Under the pieces are notes generated by a model that was given only the letters and a program-made list of their open reading frames with translations, did not search any database and had not been told where the DNA came from. 64,000 nucleotides of DNA, from contig NZ_SRLQ01000001.1 of the NCBI RefSeq assembly GCF_004745805.1, positions 1-64,000 on the forward strand, read 5' to 3'. Within the stretch, counting starts at the first letter, position 1; every line of letters begins with the position of its first letter. A program made the translations under genes and the position numbers. Shown one piece after another: positions 30,584-40,238 of this stretch. The stretch comes from Mycolicibacterium sp. CH28. GTDB lineage: Bacteria; Actinomycetota; Actinomycetes; Mycobacteriales; Mycobacteriaceae.

Positions 30584-33262
30584 TTGTCGCTGTCGGCTGC
30601 CGGTTCTGACCTCAGCCGGCCCAGCTATGACCCCGATCGTCTACTCGCCGGCTACCGGGCCGCCCGGGCCCAGGACACGCTGTTCGACGTGCGCGGCGGC
30701 GGGCCGGGTTCGGGAACGTTCGGGAGCACCGGGTACGACGAGTTCATCGACGCCAACGGCACCATCAGGCCGTCCTGGCAGGAACTAGGCGACCTCATCG
30801 GCGAACGGGGCCGCGCCGGGCTGGAACGCTTGCGCGGCGTCGTGCGCGGACTCGTCGACAACGACGGCATCACCTACATCGAGATCGATCGGCACGGTGA
30901 GGCCGTCACCAACGGCGAAGGCATCGCGATGCCCGGCCCGTGGCATCTCGACGGGATACCGCTGCTGCTGTCGGCGGCGGACTGGGAGACCTTGGAAGCC
31001 GGTGTGCTGCAACGCTCCCGCCTGCTTGATGCCGTGCTGACCGATCTGTACGGCCAGCGCCGGTCGATCACCAGCGGCATCCTGCCGCCGCAGTTGCTGT
31101 TCGGCCACCCCGGGTACATCCGGGCCGCCCGCGGAATCGAGAACCCCGGCCGCCATCAGCTGTTCATGCTCGGCTGCGACGTGAGTCGGGCCGCCGATGG
31201 GCGGTTCCTGGTCAACGCCGACTGGACGCAGGCGCCGTCAGGCGCGGGCTATGCCCTGGCTGACCGCCGGGTGGTCGCCCACGCCGTCCCCGACGTCTAT
31301 GAGCGGGTCGGCCCGCGGCCGGCCTCGCCGTTCGCCCAGGCGCTGCGGTTGGCGCTCATCGAGGCCGCCCCGGAAGCCGCCGAGGACCCGGTGGTGGTGG
31401 TGCTCAGCCCCGGTATCCATTCCGAGACCGCATTCGACCAGGCCTACCTGGCCTCGGTGCTGGGCTTCCCACTGGTGGAGAGCGCCGACCTGGTGGTCAG
31501 GGACGGCAAGCTGTGGATGCGGTCGCTGGGCACGCTGAAGCGGGTCGACGTGGTGCTGCGCCGGGTGGACGCCGAATACGCTGACCCGCTGGATCTGCGC
31601 CCCGATTCGCGGCTGGGTGTGGTCGGCTTGGTCGAGGTGCAGCGCCGCGGCGCGGTCACCGTTGTCAACACCCTCGGTGCGGGGATCCTGGAAAGCCCTG
31701 GGCTGCAACGTTTCCTGCCGCAGCTGGCGGAGCGGCTGCTGGGGGAGAAGCCGCTGTTGGAGACGCCGCAGTGGTTCTGGGGCGGGTTCGACCGTGAGCT
31801 TTCGCATCTGCTGGCCCGGCTGGGCACCTTGCTGATCAAGTCCACCGTCGCGGCCGAGACGATCGTTGGCCCGGCGCTGTCGGCGGCCCAGCGTGCCGAG
31901 CTGGCAGCGCGGATCGAGGCCCAACCCTGGCAGTGGGTCGGCCAGGAACTGCCGCAGTTCTCCTCGGCGCCCACCGACCACTACGCGGGCCGGTTGTCCG
32001 CGGCTAGCGTGGGGATGCGGTTGTTCACCGTGTCCCAGCGCGGTGGCTACGCCCCGATGATCGGCGGTCTCGGCTACGTGCTGGCGCCGGGAAATGCCGC
32101 CTACAAGCTGAAATCAATTGCTGCCAAGGATATTTGGGTGCGTCCGCCGACTCGGGTGCAGGCCGAGACGCTGACTGTCCCGTCGGTGGAGATCCCCAGC
32201 GGCACCCGGTTCATCAGCTCGCCGCGCGTGTTGTCCGACCTGTTTTGGATGGGCCGCTATGGCGAGCGCGCCGAGAACTTGGCGCGACTGTTGATCGTCA
32301 CCCGCGAGCGTTACCACGAATACCGCTACCGCCAGGACATGGAGGGCAGCGAGTGCGTGCCGGCGCTGCTGTCGGCGCTGGCCGTGATCACCGGCAGCGA
32401 CACCGGCGCGGCCGGGTCCTACGCCGACGCGGTGGCCGCCGCACAACTCACGCTGTGGTCGCTGACCGTCGACCGGCAGCGCGCCGGGTCGCTGGCGCAG
32501 TCGATCGAACGGCTCGGTCTGGCCGCCCGGTCGGTGCGCGACCAGATGTCCAACGACACCTGGATGGTGCTCGGCGCCGTGGAACGCGCCCTCGCCGACC
32601 AAGTCGATGTTCCGCCCAGCGCGCAGCGCGGGTCCCGGGTTGCCGACGACACGCACCTGGCGGCCGCCCAGCAACAGACACTGGCCGGCATGCTCGCGCT
32701 ATCCGGGGTGGCCGCCGAGTCGATGGTGCATGACGCCGGCTGGACGATGATGGACATCGGCAAGCGCATCGAACGCGGCCTGGCGCTGACCGCGCTGCTG
32801 CGCGCCACGCTGACCACCGAGCGCAGCCCGGGCGCCGAGCAGACGATCACCGAGTCCGCGCTGGTGGTCTGCGAATCGTCGGTGATCTACCGCAGACGTA
32901 ACCTGGGCAAGGTCAGTGTGGCGGCGGTGGCCGACCTGGTGCTGTTCGACGGGGAGAACCCGAGATCGCTGGTCTACCAACTGGAACGGCTGCGCGCCGA
33001 CCTGCGCGCCCTGCCTGGCGCCTCGGGGTCGTCGCGCCCCGAACGTCTGGTCGACGAGATCAGCACCCGGCTGCGCCGGCTGGATCCGGCCGACCTGGAG
33101 CAGGCCGACGACGCTGGTCACCGGGTCGAGCTCGACGGACTGTTGAGCGGCATGCATCGCGCGCTGCGCGACCTGTCCAACGTCATCACCGCCACCCAGC
33201 TCTCGCTGCCCGGCGGTATGCAGCCGTTGTGGGGACCCGATCAGCGACGGGTGGTGCCATGA
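30584..33262 (+). CDS. Circularly permuted ATP-grasp plus alpha-E domain protein (Rv2567 type)
   Basis: About 892 residues. The first 520 residues form the circularly permuted ATP-grasp type 2 module, with TDLYGQRRSITSGILPPQLLFG, RDGKLWMRSLGTLKRVDVVLRR and GLVEVQRRGAVTVVNTLGAG. The rest is the alpha-helical alpha-E domain, starting at SPRVLSDLFWMGRYGERAEN. Proteins of this type are thought to ligate amino acids or peptides using ATP. The TTG at 30584 is chosen because AGGAGGTG precedes it at ideal spacing. Gap to the upstream gene is 79 bases; the stop overlaps the next ATG by 4. Confidence 0.9.
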   Translation: MSLSAAGSDLSRPSYDPDRLLAGYRAARAQDTLFDVRGGGPGSGTFGSTGYDEFIDANGTIRPSWQELGDLIGERGRAGLERLRGVVRGLVDNDGITYIEIDRHGEAVTNGEGIAMPGPWHLDGIPLLLSAADWETLEAGVLQRSRLLDAVLTDLYGQRRSITSGILPPQLLFGHPGYIRAARGIENPGRHQLFMLGCDVSRAADGRFLVNADWTQAPSGAGYALADRRVVAHAVPDVYERVGPRPASPFAQALRLALIEAAPEAAEDPVVVVLSPGIHSETAFDQAYLASVLGFPLVESADLVVRDGKLWMRSLGTLKRVDVVLRRVDAEYADPLDLRPDSRLGVVGLVEVQRRGAVTVVNTLGAGILESPGLQRFLPQLAERLLGEKPLLETPQWFWGGFDRELSHLLARLGTLLIKSTVAAETIVGPALSAAQRAELAARIEAQPWQWVGQELPQFSSAPTDHYAGRLSAASVGMRLFTVSQRGGYAPMIGGLGYVLAPGNAAYKLKSIAAKDIWVRPPTRVQAETLTVPSVEIPSGTRFISSPRVLSDLFWMGRYGERAENLARLLIVTRERYHEYRYRQDMEGSECVPALLSALAVITGSDTGAAGSYADAVAAAQLTLWSLTVDRQRAGSLAQSIERLGLAARSVRDQMSNDTWMVLGAVERALADQVDVPPSAQRGSRVADDTHLAAAQQQTLAGMLALSGVAAESMVHDAGWTMMDIGKRIERGLALTALLRATLTTERSPGAEQTITESALVVCESSVIYRRRNLGKVSVAAVADLVLFDGENPRSLVYQLERLRADLRALPGASGSSRPERLVDEISTRLRRLDPADLEQADDAGHRVELDGLLSGMHRALRDLSNVITATQLSLPGGMQPLWGPDQRRVVP

Positions 33263-34197
33263 CCGGGCAGTCATTCCCCGACGGCCCGACCCCGGCCGTC
33301 GGCAGCCGCAGCTACCGAATCACGCATCGCACCGAGTATCGCTATTCCGACGTGGTGACCAGCTCCTACGGCCGTGGCCATCTGACGCCGCGGGACACCG
33401 TCCGGCAGCGCTGCCTGACCCACGAGCTGGAGATCGATCCAGAACCGGCCGACAGGTCCACCAGCCGCGACGTGTACGGCAATCTCAGCACCTACTTCCA
33501 CGTGACCGAACGTCACCGCGTGCTGACGGTGACCAGCCGCGCCGTCGTGGAGGTCGACCCGCCGCCGGCCGAGCTCTACGGCGCAGGCTCGGCGCTGGCG
33601 CCGTGGGAGGCTGCCCGGCCGGTCGGCCGCGACGGGGTGCTGGCATCGGAGTTCGTCCTCGATCTGCGGCCACCGGAGATCACCGACGCGGTGCGGGAGT
33701 ACGCCGCACCCAGCTTCGAGCCGGGCCGCCCGCTCGTCGAGGTGCTGCGTGACCTCAACGCACGAATATTCTCCGACTTCACCTACCGCTCGGGATCCAC
33801 GACGGTGTCGACACAGGTGGGCCAGGTTTTAGCTGCCCGAGAAGGGGTATGCCAGGACTTCGCTCGGCTGGCGATCGCCTGCCTGCGCGCCAACGGATTG
33901 GCGGCCAGTTACGTGTCGGGATACCTTGCCACCGACCCGCCGCCGGGGAAGGAACGAATGTTCGGCGTCGATGCGACCCATGCCTGGGCCGCGGTGTGGA
34001 CCCCGCAAAGCCAGTGGCTCGGTTTGGATCCCACGAACGACGCGCTCGTCGATGAGCGCTACGTCATCGTCGGCTGGGGCCGGGACTACGCCGATGTCCC
34101 GCCGCTGCGCGGCATCATCTACACCGACTCCGAGCGCAGCGTCATCGACGTCTCGGTGGATGTCGCCCCGTTCGAAGGCGGTGTCCTCCATGCGTGA
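33259..34197 (+). CDS. Transglutaminase-family protein (Rv2569c type)
   Basis: About 312 residues, cytosolic. An N-terminal transglutaminase-N domain (RITHRTEYRYSDVV to about residue 100) precedes the core with catalytic Cys198 (EGVCQDFARL), His241 (DATHAWAAVW) and Asp257 (GLDPTND). Such bacterial proteins usually act as cysteine peptidases or amidases, not cross-linkers. Its ATG overlaps the ATP-grasp gene's stop, and its own end overlaps the metallopeptidase gene by 8 bases, so the three are coupled. Confidence 0.92.
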   Translation: MTGQSFPDGPTPAVGSRSYRITHRTEYRYSDVVTSSYGRGHLTPRDTVRQRCLTHELEIDPEPADRSTSRDVYGNLSTYFHVTERHRVLTVTSRAVVEVDPPPAELYGAGSALAPWEAARPVGRDGVLASEFVLDLRPPEITDAVREYAAPSFEPGRPLVEVLRDLNARIFSDFTYRSGSTTVSTQVGQVLAAREGVCQDFARLAIACLRANGLAASYVSGYLATDPPPGKERMFGVDATHAWAAVWTPQSQWLGLDPTNDALVDERYVIVGWGRDYADVPPLRGIIYTDSERSVIDVSVDVAPFEGGVLHA

Positions 34198-35230
34198 TTT
34201 CATCTGCCCGAACTGTGGTCAGCATCTGGCCTTCGAGAATTCGGTCTGCCTGTCCTGCCGCAGCTCGGTCGGATTCTCCCTCGACGACATGGCTTTCCTG
34301 GTGATCACCTCGGGCGAGGGCAGTGAGCACGGCGGTGCCGTGGATGCCGCGGAATACCAGCTGTGCGCCAACCTTCATCTGGCCCAATGTAATTGGCTGG
34401 TGAAGGTGCAGCCGACCCGTCAGTTGTGCGCGTCGTGCCGGTTGACCCGTACCAGGCCCAGCCAGGAGGACACCCCCGCCCTGGCGGCGTTCGCGCTGGC
34501 CGAGCGGGCCAAACGGCGGCTTATCGCCGAACTGCACGAGCTCAAGCTGCCAATCGTGGGCCGCGACGAGGACCCGGAGTACGGGCTGGCTTTCGACCTG
34601 CTGTCCAGCGCGAAGCAGAAGGTCCTCACCGGTCACGACAACGGCTTCATCACCCTGGATCTCGCCGAGGGTGACGACGTGCACCGTGAGCAGTTGCGCA
34701 CCGCGATGGATGAGCCGTATCGCACGCTGCTCGGCCATTTCCGCCACGAGATCGGCCACTACTTCTTCTATCGGTTGGTCGGCACCTCACCGGAGTGTCT
34801 CGAGCGGTTCAATGAGCTGTTCGGCGACCCGGACGCCGACTACCAGGCCGCGTTGGATCGTCACTACAGCCAGGGTCCGCCGGCTGGCTGGGATAAGAAC
34901 TACGTTTCCTCCTACGCCACCATGCATCCCGCCGAGGACTGGGCCGAGACATTCGCGCACTACCTGCACATCCGTGACACGCTGGATACGGCCGCCGCGT
35001 TCGGGATTGCCCCGGCCAACGCCACCTTCGAGCGACGTGTGTTGGGGCCCAGCGGGTTCGACAACATCCTGGAGATGTGGCTGCCGCTGGCCTGGTCGCT
35101 GAACATGGTGAACCGGTCGATGGGCAAGGACGACCTGTACCCGTTCGTGCTCCCGGTGCCGGTGCTGGAGAAGATGCGGTTCGTCCATTCCGTCATCGAC
35201 GAGGTCGCCGCCGAGGCGGCAGCGCACTGA
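34190..35230 (+). CDS. Zinc-ribbon putative metallopeptidase (Rv2568c type)
   Basis: About 346 residues. An N-terminal zinc ribbon uses Cys6, Cys9, Cys20 and Cys23 (CPNCGQ, CLSC), and more cysteines follow near residues 62-85 (CANLHLAQC, CASC). The peptidase motif HEIGH is at 186-190 (FRHEIGHYFFYRL), and downstream HPAEDWAETFAHYLHI supplies likely third-ligand residues. Cytosolic. Matches the family of putative zinc-binding metallopeptidases found beside alpha-E/ATP-grasp genes. Substrate unknown; last gene of the coupled cluster. Confidence 0.88.
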   Translation: MRDFICPNCGQHLAFENSVCLSCRSSVGFSLDDMAFLVITSGEGSEHGGAVDAAEYQLCANLHLAQCNWLVKVQPTRQLCASCRLTRTRPSQEDTPALAAFALAERAKRRLIAELHELKLPIVGRDEDPEYGLAFDLLSSAKQKVLTGHDNGFITLDLAEGDDVHREQLRTAMDEPYRTLLGHFRHEIGHYFFYRLVGTSPECLERFNELFGDPDADYQAALDRHYSQGPPAGWDKNYVSSYATMHPAEDWAETFAHYLHIRDTLDTAAAFGIAPANATFERRVLGPSGFDNILEMWLPLAWSLNMVNRSMGKDDLYPFVLPVPVLEKMRFVHSVIDEVAAEAAAH

Positions 35231-35239
35231 GCTGGCGGA

Positions 35240-36472
35240 CTAGGTTTGCGGCCGAGCGCCCAGCACGTCACGGAACACGGCCTGCCGCAGCGCCAGTTCC
35301 CTGGGGTCGCTGTAGAGGTGGAAGCCCAGCCGGTTCATGACATAGCCGAAGCCGACACCGGTGTCGGGATCGGCGAAGCCGAACGAGCCACCGAAACCCG
35401 GTGTGCCGAAAGCCTTGTCGGATGATCCGAAACGGAGGCTTGGCGTCGGTTTGCTGAACCCCAGTGCGAATACCGTGTCGACGTTGAGCACTTTGTCACG
35501 CAGACCTCCGCTGGGCGGGATCGGCGGGGCCACGATCGCGTCGAGAGTCGTCGCGTTGAGCCCGATCTCGGCACCGCCGGTGGCTGCGCTGCCATAGCAC
35601 CGGGCGACCGCTCTGGCAGTGCCGATGCCGTTGCTCGACGGCATCTCGACGGCGCGCACATCGTCGCGGTTGTAGTCGCCGGCGAATGGGTCGACGCCGT
35701 GCGGGATCGCTGTGCTGCGCGCGGCCAACCCGACCGGATTGAGCGCCGCCGCGACGAACCCGGCCGGCATCTCCCGCAGGTGCAGGAGCGTTTCGGCGCG
35801 TTTCCAGCTGTGCACCTGTGCGATCCGGTCACGGCTGATGTGATTGGGAAGCCCGATGTGTAGGTCCAGACCGAGCGGGTCGGCGATCTCCTCGGCGAGG
35901 AACCGGCCCACTGTCCGACCGGCCGGATCGGCGCGGCGGATCAGTTCGGACTGGTACCAGCCCAGCGTGATGGCGTGGTAACCGTGCCTGGTCCCGGGCC
36001 GCCATGCCGGCGTCTGGGCGGCGAGCATCGGCGCCAGCCGGGACGGGTCGGCGACGTCGCGCAGCGTGGGCTTCGGTGTCAGGGCCGGCAGGCCGGCCTG
36101 ATGGGCCAGAAGCTGACGAACGGTGACCTCGCCCTTCCCGGCCTGGGCGAACTCCGGCCAGTAGTCGGCGACCTTCGCGTCGTAGGACAGCAGTCCCTTG
36201 GACACCGCGACGGCGAAAGCCAGGGCGGTGACGCCCTTCGTCGTGGAGAACATGTTCACCATGGTGTCGGGCTGCCACGGTGTGCGGGTCACGCCATTGC
36301 GATAGCCGCCCCACAGGTCGACAACCTTGACTCCGTCGCGGTAGACGGTCACGGCCGCACCGACTTCTCGGCCGGCGGCCAGATTCGCGCGGAATGCGTC
36401 GGCGATCTTGCCGTACCCCGCGTCGACGTCACCGCCCATCAGGTCGGACGGCACCGCAACCTTGAGAACCAT
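35240..36472 (-). CDS. Serine hydrolase of the class-C beta-lactamase / EstB esterase family
   Basis: A 410-residue protein with the SxxK motif STTK (Ser76, Lys79), a Tyr-containing second motif near HGYHAITLGW, and a C-terminal GFGGSFGFADP segment acting as the third motif. No signal peptide is evident, so it is more likely an intracellular esterase (mycobacterial Lip type) than a secreted beta-lactamase. ATG 36472 has GGAAGG at good spacing; a longer frame to 36880 overlaps the divergent gene and is rejected. Convergent with the metallopeptidase, 9 bases apart. Confidence 0.88.
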   Translation of the reverse strand: MVLKVAVPSDLMGGDVDAGYGKIADAFRANLAAGREVGAAVTVYRDGVKVVDLWGGYRNGVTRTPWQPDTMVNMFSTTKGVTALAFAVAVSKGLLSYDAKVADYWPEFAQAGKGEVTVRQLLAHQAGLPALTPKPTLRDVADPSRLAPMLAAQTPAWRPGTRHGYHAITLGWYQSELIRRADPAGRTVGRFLAEEIADPLGLDLHIGLPNHISRDRIAQVHSWKRAETLLHLREMPAGFVAAALNPVGLAARSTAIPHGVDPFAGDYNRDDVRAVEMPSSNGIGTARAVARCYGSAATGGAEIGLNATTLDAIVAPPIPPSGGLRDKVLNVDTVFALGFSKPTPSLRFGSSDKAFGTPGFGGSFGFADPDTGVGFGYVMNRLGFHLYSDPRELALRQAVFRDVLGARPQT

Positions 36473-36607
36473 CAGCCACCTTCCGGTTGGGGGCAGCGTA
36501 CGCCCGGCGTCCTGGCGCGGCCGGGGTTCGGCGTGAAAGTCCCGACACAGATGGGACGCGCCGCGCCGGTGCGCCGGAATCGCTCCGAGGCTCCCTACGA
36601 TCGCCGG

Positions 36608-37447
36608 GTGGCTGATCGCTATGGCGCCGACATCTTGTCGAACAATCCGCACAACACGCACAAGCTCCGCTCCACCGAGCAGGCGGTAGAGCTGGGGATG
36701 GTGGTCGAGGATCCGCAGTCGGGGTTCGTCGGCGCGGTGATGGGGGTCGAGGGTGGCCGGGTGGAGCTGGAGGACCGTCGGGGCCGGCGGCGGGTATTCC
36801 CGCTCGGGCCCGGCTTTCTGTTCGAAGGCAAGCCGGTGATCCTGACCGCTCCGCGCCGTTCGGCGCCGGCGGCGGCCCAACGTACCAAGTCGGGATCGGT
36901 GAAGGTCGGCGACGCCCGCGCCAAGGTGGCGTTAGCGAGCCGGATCTACGTCGAGGGCCGCCACGACGCCGAGCTCGTCGAGCAGGTGTGGGGCGAGGAC
37001 CTGCGGGTCGAGGGTGTCGTGGTGGAGTACCTCGGGGGAGTCGACGACCTCGCCGACATCGTCGCGACGTTCCGGCCCGGCCCGGGCCGCCGGCTCGGCG
37101 TCCTCGTCGACCATCTGGTGGCGGGGTCCAAGGAAGCCCGGATCGCCGATGCGGTGCGCCGCGGCCCCGGTGGTGAGCACACCCTCGTCGTCGGCCATCC
37201 CTATGTCGACATCTGGCAGGCGGTCAAGCCCGAGCGGGTTGGCCTGGAGTCGTGGCCGTCGATACCGCGCACCGTTGAATGGAAACACGGGATCTGCGCG
37301 GCACTGGGGTGGCCGCACCGGGACCAGGCCGACATCGCCCGGGCCTGGCAACGCATCCGGGGCGCGGTGCGCGACTGGACCGACCTGGAGCCGGCGCTGA
37401 TCGGCCGCGTCGAAGAGCTGATCGACTTCGTGACACAGCCCGCGTGA
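36608..37447 (+). CDS. DUF3097 family protein
   Basis: A 279-residue actinobacterial protein from GTG 36608. An N-terminal segment RYGADILSNNPHNTHKLRSTEQ and a beta-rich part (about 35-85) precede a region with YVEGRHDAELVEQVWG and LGVLVDHLVAGSKE. These resemble a TOPRIM fold (Glu followed by DxD-like acidic residues), which in known proteins handles nucleic acid phosphodiesters. The resemblance is by eye. Alone in its transcription unit, possibly with the next gene 25 bases on. Confidence 0.75.
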   Translation: MADRYGADILSNNPHNTHKLRSTEQAVELGMVVEDPQSGFVGAVMGVEGGRVELEDRRGRRRVFPLGPGFLFEGKPVILTAPRRSAPAAAQRTKSGSVKVGDARAKVALASRIYVEGRHDAELVEQVWGEDLRVEGVVVEYLGGVDDLADIVATFRPGPGRRLGVLVDHLVAGSKEARIADAVRRGPGGEHTLVVGHPYVDIWQAVKPERVGLESWPSIPRTVEWKHGICAALGWPHRDQADIARAWQRIRGAVRDWTDLEPALIGRVEELIDFVTQPA

Positions 37448-37472
37448 CACCCACTGCCGCATACTGAGTTCC

Positions 37473-38099
37473 ATGTACGTACCGGCGGCGTTCGCCGTGT
37501 CGGCCGAGGAGGCGAGTGCGGTACTCGCCGCGGGAGTGCTGGCTCACCTGGTTACCTACGGTGGCGAGGAGAACGGTTACTCGGTGACGCCGGTGCCCTT
37601 GCTCTACCGGGCCGAGAGCCATTCCCTGGTCGGGCATGTCGGCCGTGCCAACCCGCACTGGAAGGCCGGCGGCGCGCCGGCGGTGGCGATCGTTCCGGGA
37701 CCCCAGGCCTACATCTCGCCGGGTTTCTACGCCACCAAAGCCGAGACCGGCAAGGTGGTGCCCACCTGGAACTACGAGGTGCTCACCGTCCATGGCCGCC
37801 TACTGGCCCACGATGATCCGGAGTGGGTGCGAGCCGTCATCACCGATCTGACCGATCACCATGAACACCAGCAGCTTTCACCGTGGCAGGTCACCGATGC
37901 GCCAGAGGATTACGTCGCCGCATTGCTGCGCGCCGTGGTCGGCATCGAGGTGGTCATCGACAGGGTCGAAGGCAAGGCCAAGATGTCCCAGAACCAACCC
38001 GAGCGCAATCGTGCCGGCGTCGTCGAAGGCCTGCGCAACTCGCAACGGCCGGCGGATCACGCTGTCGCCGACGCGGTGGCTCGCCGGTTGGGCCACTGA
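37473..38099 (+). CDS. PaiB-like FMN-binding split-barrel protein
   Basis: A 208-residue flavin-binding protein of the PaiB (FMN-binding negative transcriptional regulator) family. It begins MYVPAAF and has LVGHVGRANPHWK, a YISPGFYATK segment and VVPTWNYEVLTVHGR, all family signatures. The C-terminal half ends in QNQPERNRAGVVEGL, also conserved. PaiB was named from Bacillus protease regulation; no DNA-binding motif is visible here, and an oxidoreductase or flavin-sensing role is equally possible. Confidence 0.9.
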   Translation: MYVPAAFAVSAEEASAVLAAGVLAHLVTYGGEENGYSVTPVPLLYRAESHSLVGHVGRANPHWKAGGAPAVAIVPGPQAYISPGFYATKAETGKVVPTWNYEVLTVHGRLLAHDDPEWVRAVITDLTDHHEHQQLSPWQVTDAPEDYVAALLRAVVGIEVVIDRVEGKAKMSQNQPERNRAGVVEGLRNSQRPADHAVADAVARRLGH

Positions 38100-38150
38100 C
38101 CGCCGTCGGACTGTGATGAATCTCGCAGGAGGGATCTGCCACCCGTCGGT

Positions 38151-38169
38151 GTACAGTCGTTCACTGTAC
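38151..38169. promoter_or_regulatory. Perfect palindrome upstream of acyl-CoA dehydrogenase
   Basis: GTACAGT-cgttc-ACTGTAC, 7-base arms and a 5-base spacer, ends 80 bases before the ATG at 38250. The size and composition fit a TetR-type operator. The 150-base gap holding it has no other gene. Two TetR genes lie in the window (13322, 43316), but a link to either is only inference. Confidence 0.55.
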
Positions 38170-38249
38170 GAGCTTTTCCGCCGACTGCAGTCTGTCGTCA
38201 CCTCTATGCCGGCCGACGCGGTACGACTCGACCCGGAGCCTGCGCCGTC

Positions 38250-39461
38250 ATGACTTTCTCTCTCGAACTCCCCGACGAAGTTGTCCATGTCCGCGACTGG
38301 GTGCACCAGTTCGCCGCCGACGTGGTCCGCCCTGCGGCCGCCGAATGGGATGAACGCGAAGAGACTCCCTGGCCGCTGATCCAGGAGGCGGCCAAGGTCG
38401 GGCTCTACACACCCGAGCTGTTCGGTGAGATGGCGGCCGAACCCTCCGGGCTCGGGCTGATCACGGTGTTCGAAGAGATGTTCTGGGGCGACGCCGGTAT
38501 CGCGCTGTCGATCCTGGGTACCGGGCTGGCCGCGGCAGCGCTGGCCGCCAACGGGACGCCCGAGCAGCTGGGGACTTGGCTGCCCGAGATGTTCGGCACG
38601 CCCGGCGACCCGCATCTGGCGGCGTTCTGTGCCTCGGAGCCCAATGCCGGTTCGGATGTCGGTGCTATCCGTGCCCGGGCCCGCTACGAGGCGGCCACCG
38701 ACGAATGGGTGCTGGATGGGACCAAGACCTGGGCGACCAACGGCGGTATCGCCAACGTCCACATCATCGTCGCGTCAGTCCATCCTGAGTTGGGCACCCG
38801 CGGCCAAGCGACGTTCATCATTCCGCCGAACACCCCCGGCATGTCGCAGGGACAGAAGTTCAAGAAGCACGGCATCCGCGCCTCGCACACCGCCGAGGTG
38901 GTGCTGGACGGCGTGCGCCTGCCGAGCAACCTGATCCTGGGCGGGATGGAACGCTTCGAGCAGCGCATCGCCCGGGCGCGGGAGGGCCAGCGCACCTCGA
39001 CCCAGGCCGCGATGGCGACCTTCGAGCGCACCCGCCCCGTTGTCGGCGCCATGGCGTTGGGGGTAGCGCGCGCCGCCTACGAGTACGCACTCGAATATGC
39101 CTGCCAGCGTGAGCAATTCGGTCGTCCGATCGGCGACTTCCAGGGCACCGGCTTCAAGTTGGCGGATATGAAGAGCCGCATCGACGCCTCGCGACTGCTG
39201 ATCTGGCGGGCCGGTTGGATGATGCGCAACAACAAGCCGTTCGCATCGGCGGAGGGATCAATGGCCAAGCTGTTCGCCAGCGAGACCGCGGTGTATGTCA
39301 CCGACGAGGCGATCCAGATCCTCGGCGGCAACGGCTACACCCGCGACTACCCGGTCGAGCGGATGCACCGCGACGCGAAGATCTTCACGATCTTCGAAGG
39401 CACCAGCGAGATCCAGCGGCTGGTGATCGCCCGTGCGCTGACGGGTCTGCCGCTGCGTTAG
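38250..39461 (+). CDS. Acyl-CoA dehydrogenase
   Basis: A 403-residue FAD-dependent dehydrogenase of the FadE family, which introduces the alpha-beta double bond in acyl-CoA. Conserved blocks include [15 protein letters not shown] (FAD/substrate), [27 protein letters not shown] and the C-terminal [14 protein letters not shown]. The presence of Glu in [10 protein letters not shown] near the C terminus fits the catalytic region. It converges with a three-gene minus-strand set (SDR, SnoaL-like, LLM oxidoreductase), suggesting a local catabolic cluster. Acyl specificity not predictable. Confidence 0.93.
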   Translation: MTFSLELPDEVVHVRDWVHQFAADVVRPAAAEWDEREETPWPLIQEAAKVGLYTPELFGEMAAEPSGLGLITVFEEMFWGDAGIALSILGTGLAAAALAANGTPEQLGTWLPEMFGTPGDPHLAAFCASEPNAGSDVGAIRARARYEAATDEWVLDGTKTWATNGGIANVHIIVASVHPELGTRGQATFIIPPNTPGMSQGQKFKKHGIRASHTAEVVLDGVRLPSNLILGGMERFEQRIARAREGQRTSTQAAMATFERTRPVVGAMALGVARAAYEYALEYACQREQFGRPIGDFQGTGFKLADMKSRIDASRLLIWRAGWMMRNNKPFASAEGSMAKLFASETAVYVTDEAIQILGGNGYTRDYPVERMHRDAKIFTIFEGTSEIQRLVIARALTGLPLR

Positions 39462-40238
39462 TTACGGCCCGAGGTCCGGCGCCCACGCCACGCCGTTGAT
39501 GTGGGCGCCACCGTCGGCGAACAGCGTGTTGCCGGTAAGGTAGCGCGAGCCCTCGCTGGCCAGGAAGACCGCGATCGGCGCGATGTCGTCGTATGGGTCG
39601 CCCATCCGGCCCATCGGGTTGGCGGCGTCGGCGATCGTCTCGATCTCGGGGTGCTGGGCAGCCACCGCCAGGAAGGCCTGGCTCTTGGCGGCCGGGCAGA
39701 TCGCGTTGACGGTAACCCCGGTGGGCGCCCATTCCCGGGCGGCCGTGCGAGTCAGGGTGCGCAGCGCTTCCTTGGCCGCGTTGTACTCCAGAGACCCGAT
39801 GTGGGCGTTGACGCCGTTGAGGCTGCACATGTTGATCACCCGGCCCCAGCCACGCTCTTTCATGTGTCCGAAGGCGGCGCGCATCGCCCAGAACGGACCG
39901 TAGTAGCCCACGGCCAGACCGTGCGCCAGCTCGTCGTCGGTCTTGTTCTCCACCCTGCTGATCGTGCCGCCGCCCCAGGCGTTGTTCACCAGAACGTCGA
40001 CAGTGCCGTATTCGGAAACTGCTGCAGCGACGGCATTTTCGACATCATCTCGCTTCGAGACATCGGTCTGGACGAACAACCCGCCGATCTCTGCGGCCAT
40101 CGCCGCCCCGGATTTTGGGTCGAACTCGGCTACCACCACCCGAGCACCCTCGTCAGCGAACCGGTGGGCGATCCCGGCGCCGATCCCGGCCCCCGCGCCG
40201 GTCACCAGGGCGACCCTGCCGTTCAGTGCGCCGGTCAT
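39462..40238 (-). CDS. Short-chain dehydrogenase/reductase
   Basis: A 258-residue classical SDR. The NAD(P)-binding motif is VTGAGAGIGAGIA (about 12-24), NNAWGG corresponds to NNAG, and the catalytic Tyr/Lys are in YNAAKEAL with the Ser a few residues earlier. An Asp-rich FDPKSG after strand 2 is less decisive for cofactor. Its ATG overlaps the stop of the SnoaL-like gene by 4 bases. It ends directly at the acyl-CoA dehydrogenase stop. Substrate unknown. Confidence 0.92.
   Translation of the reverse strand: MTGALNGRVALVTGAGAGIGAGIAHRFADEGARVVVAEFDPKSGAAMAAEIGGLFVQTDVSKRDDVENAVAAAVSEYGTVDVLVNNAWGGGTISRVENKTDDELAHGLAVGYYGPFWAMRAAFGHMKERGWGRVINMCSLNGVNAHIGSLEYNAAKEALRTLTRTAAREWAPTGVTVNAICPAAKSQAFLAVAAQHPEIETIADAANPMGRMGDPYDDIAPIAVFLASEGSRYLTGNTLFADGGAHINGVAWAPDLGP

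Noticed and set aside
35240..36472. Calling the SxxK hydrolase an antibiotic-resistance beta-lactamase
   Set aside because: No signal peptide, and the overall pattern is that of EstB/Lip-type esterases.
36473..36880. An upstream extension of the serine hydrolase
   Set aside because: It overlaps the divergent DUF3097 gene, and ATG 36472 has a good GGAAGG ribosome-binding site.
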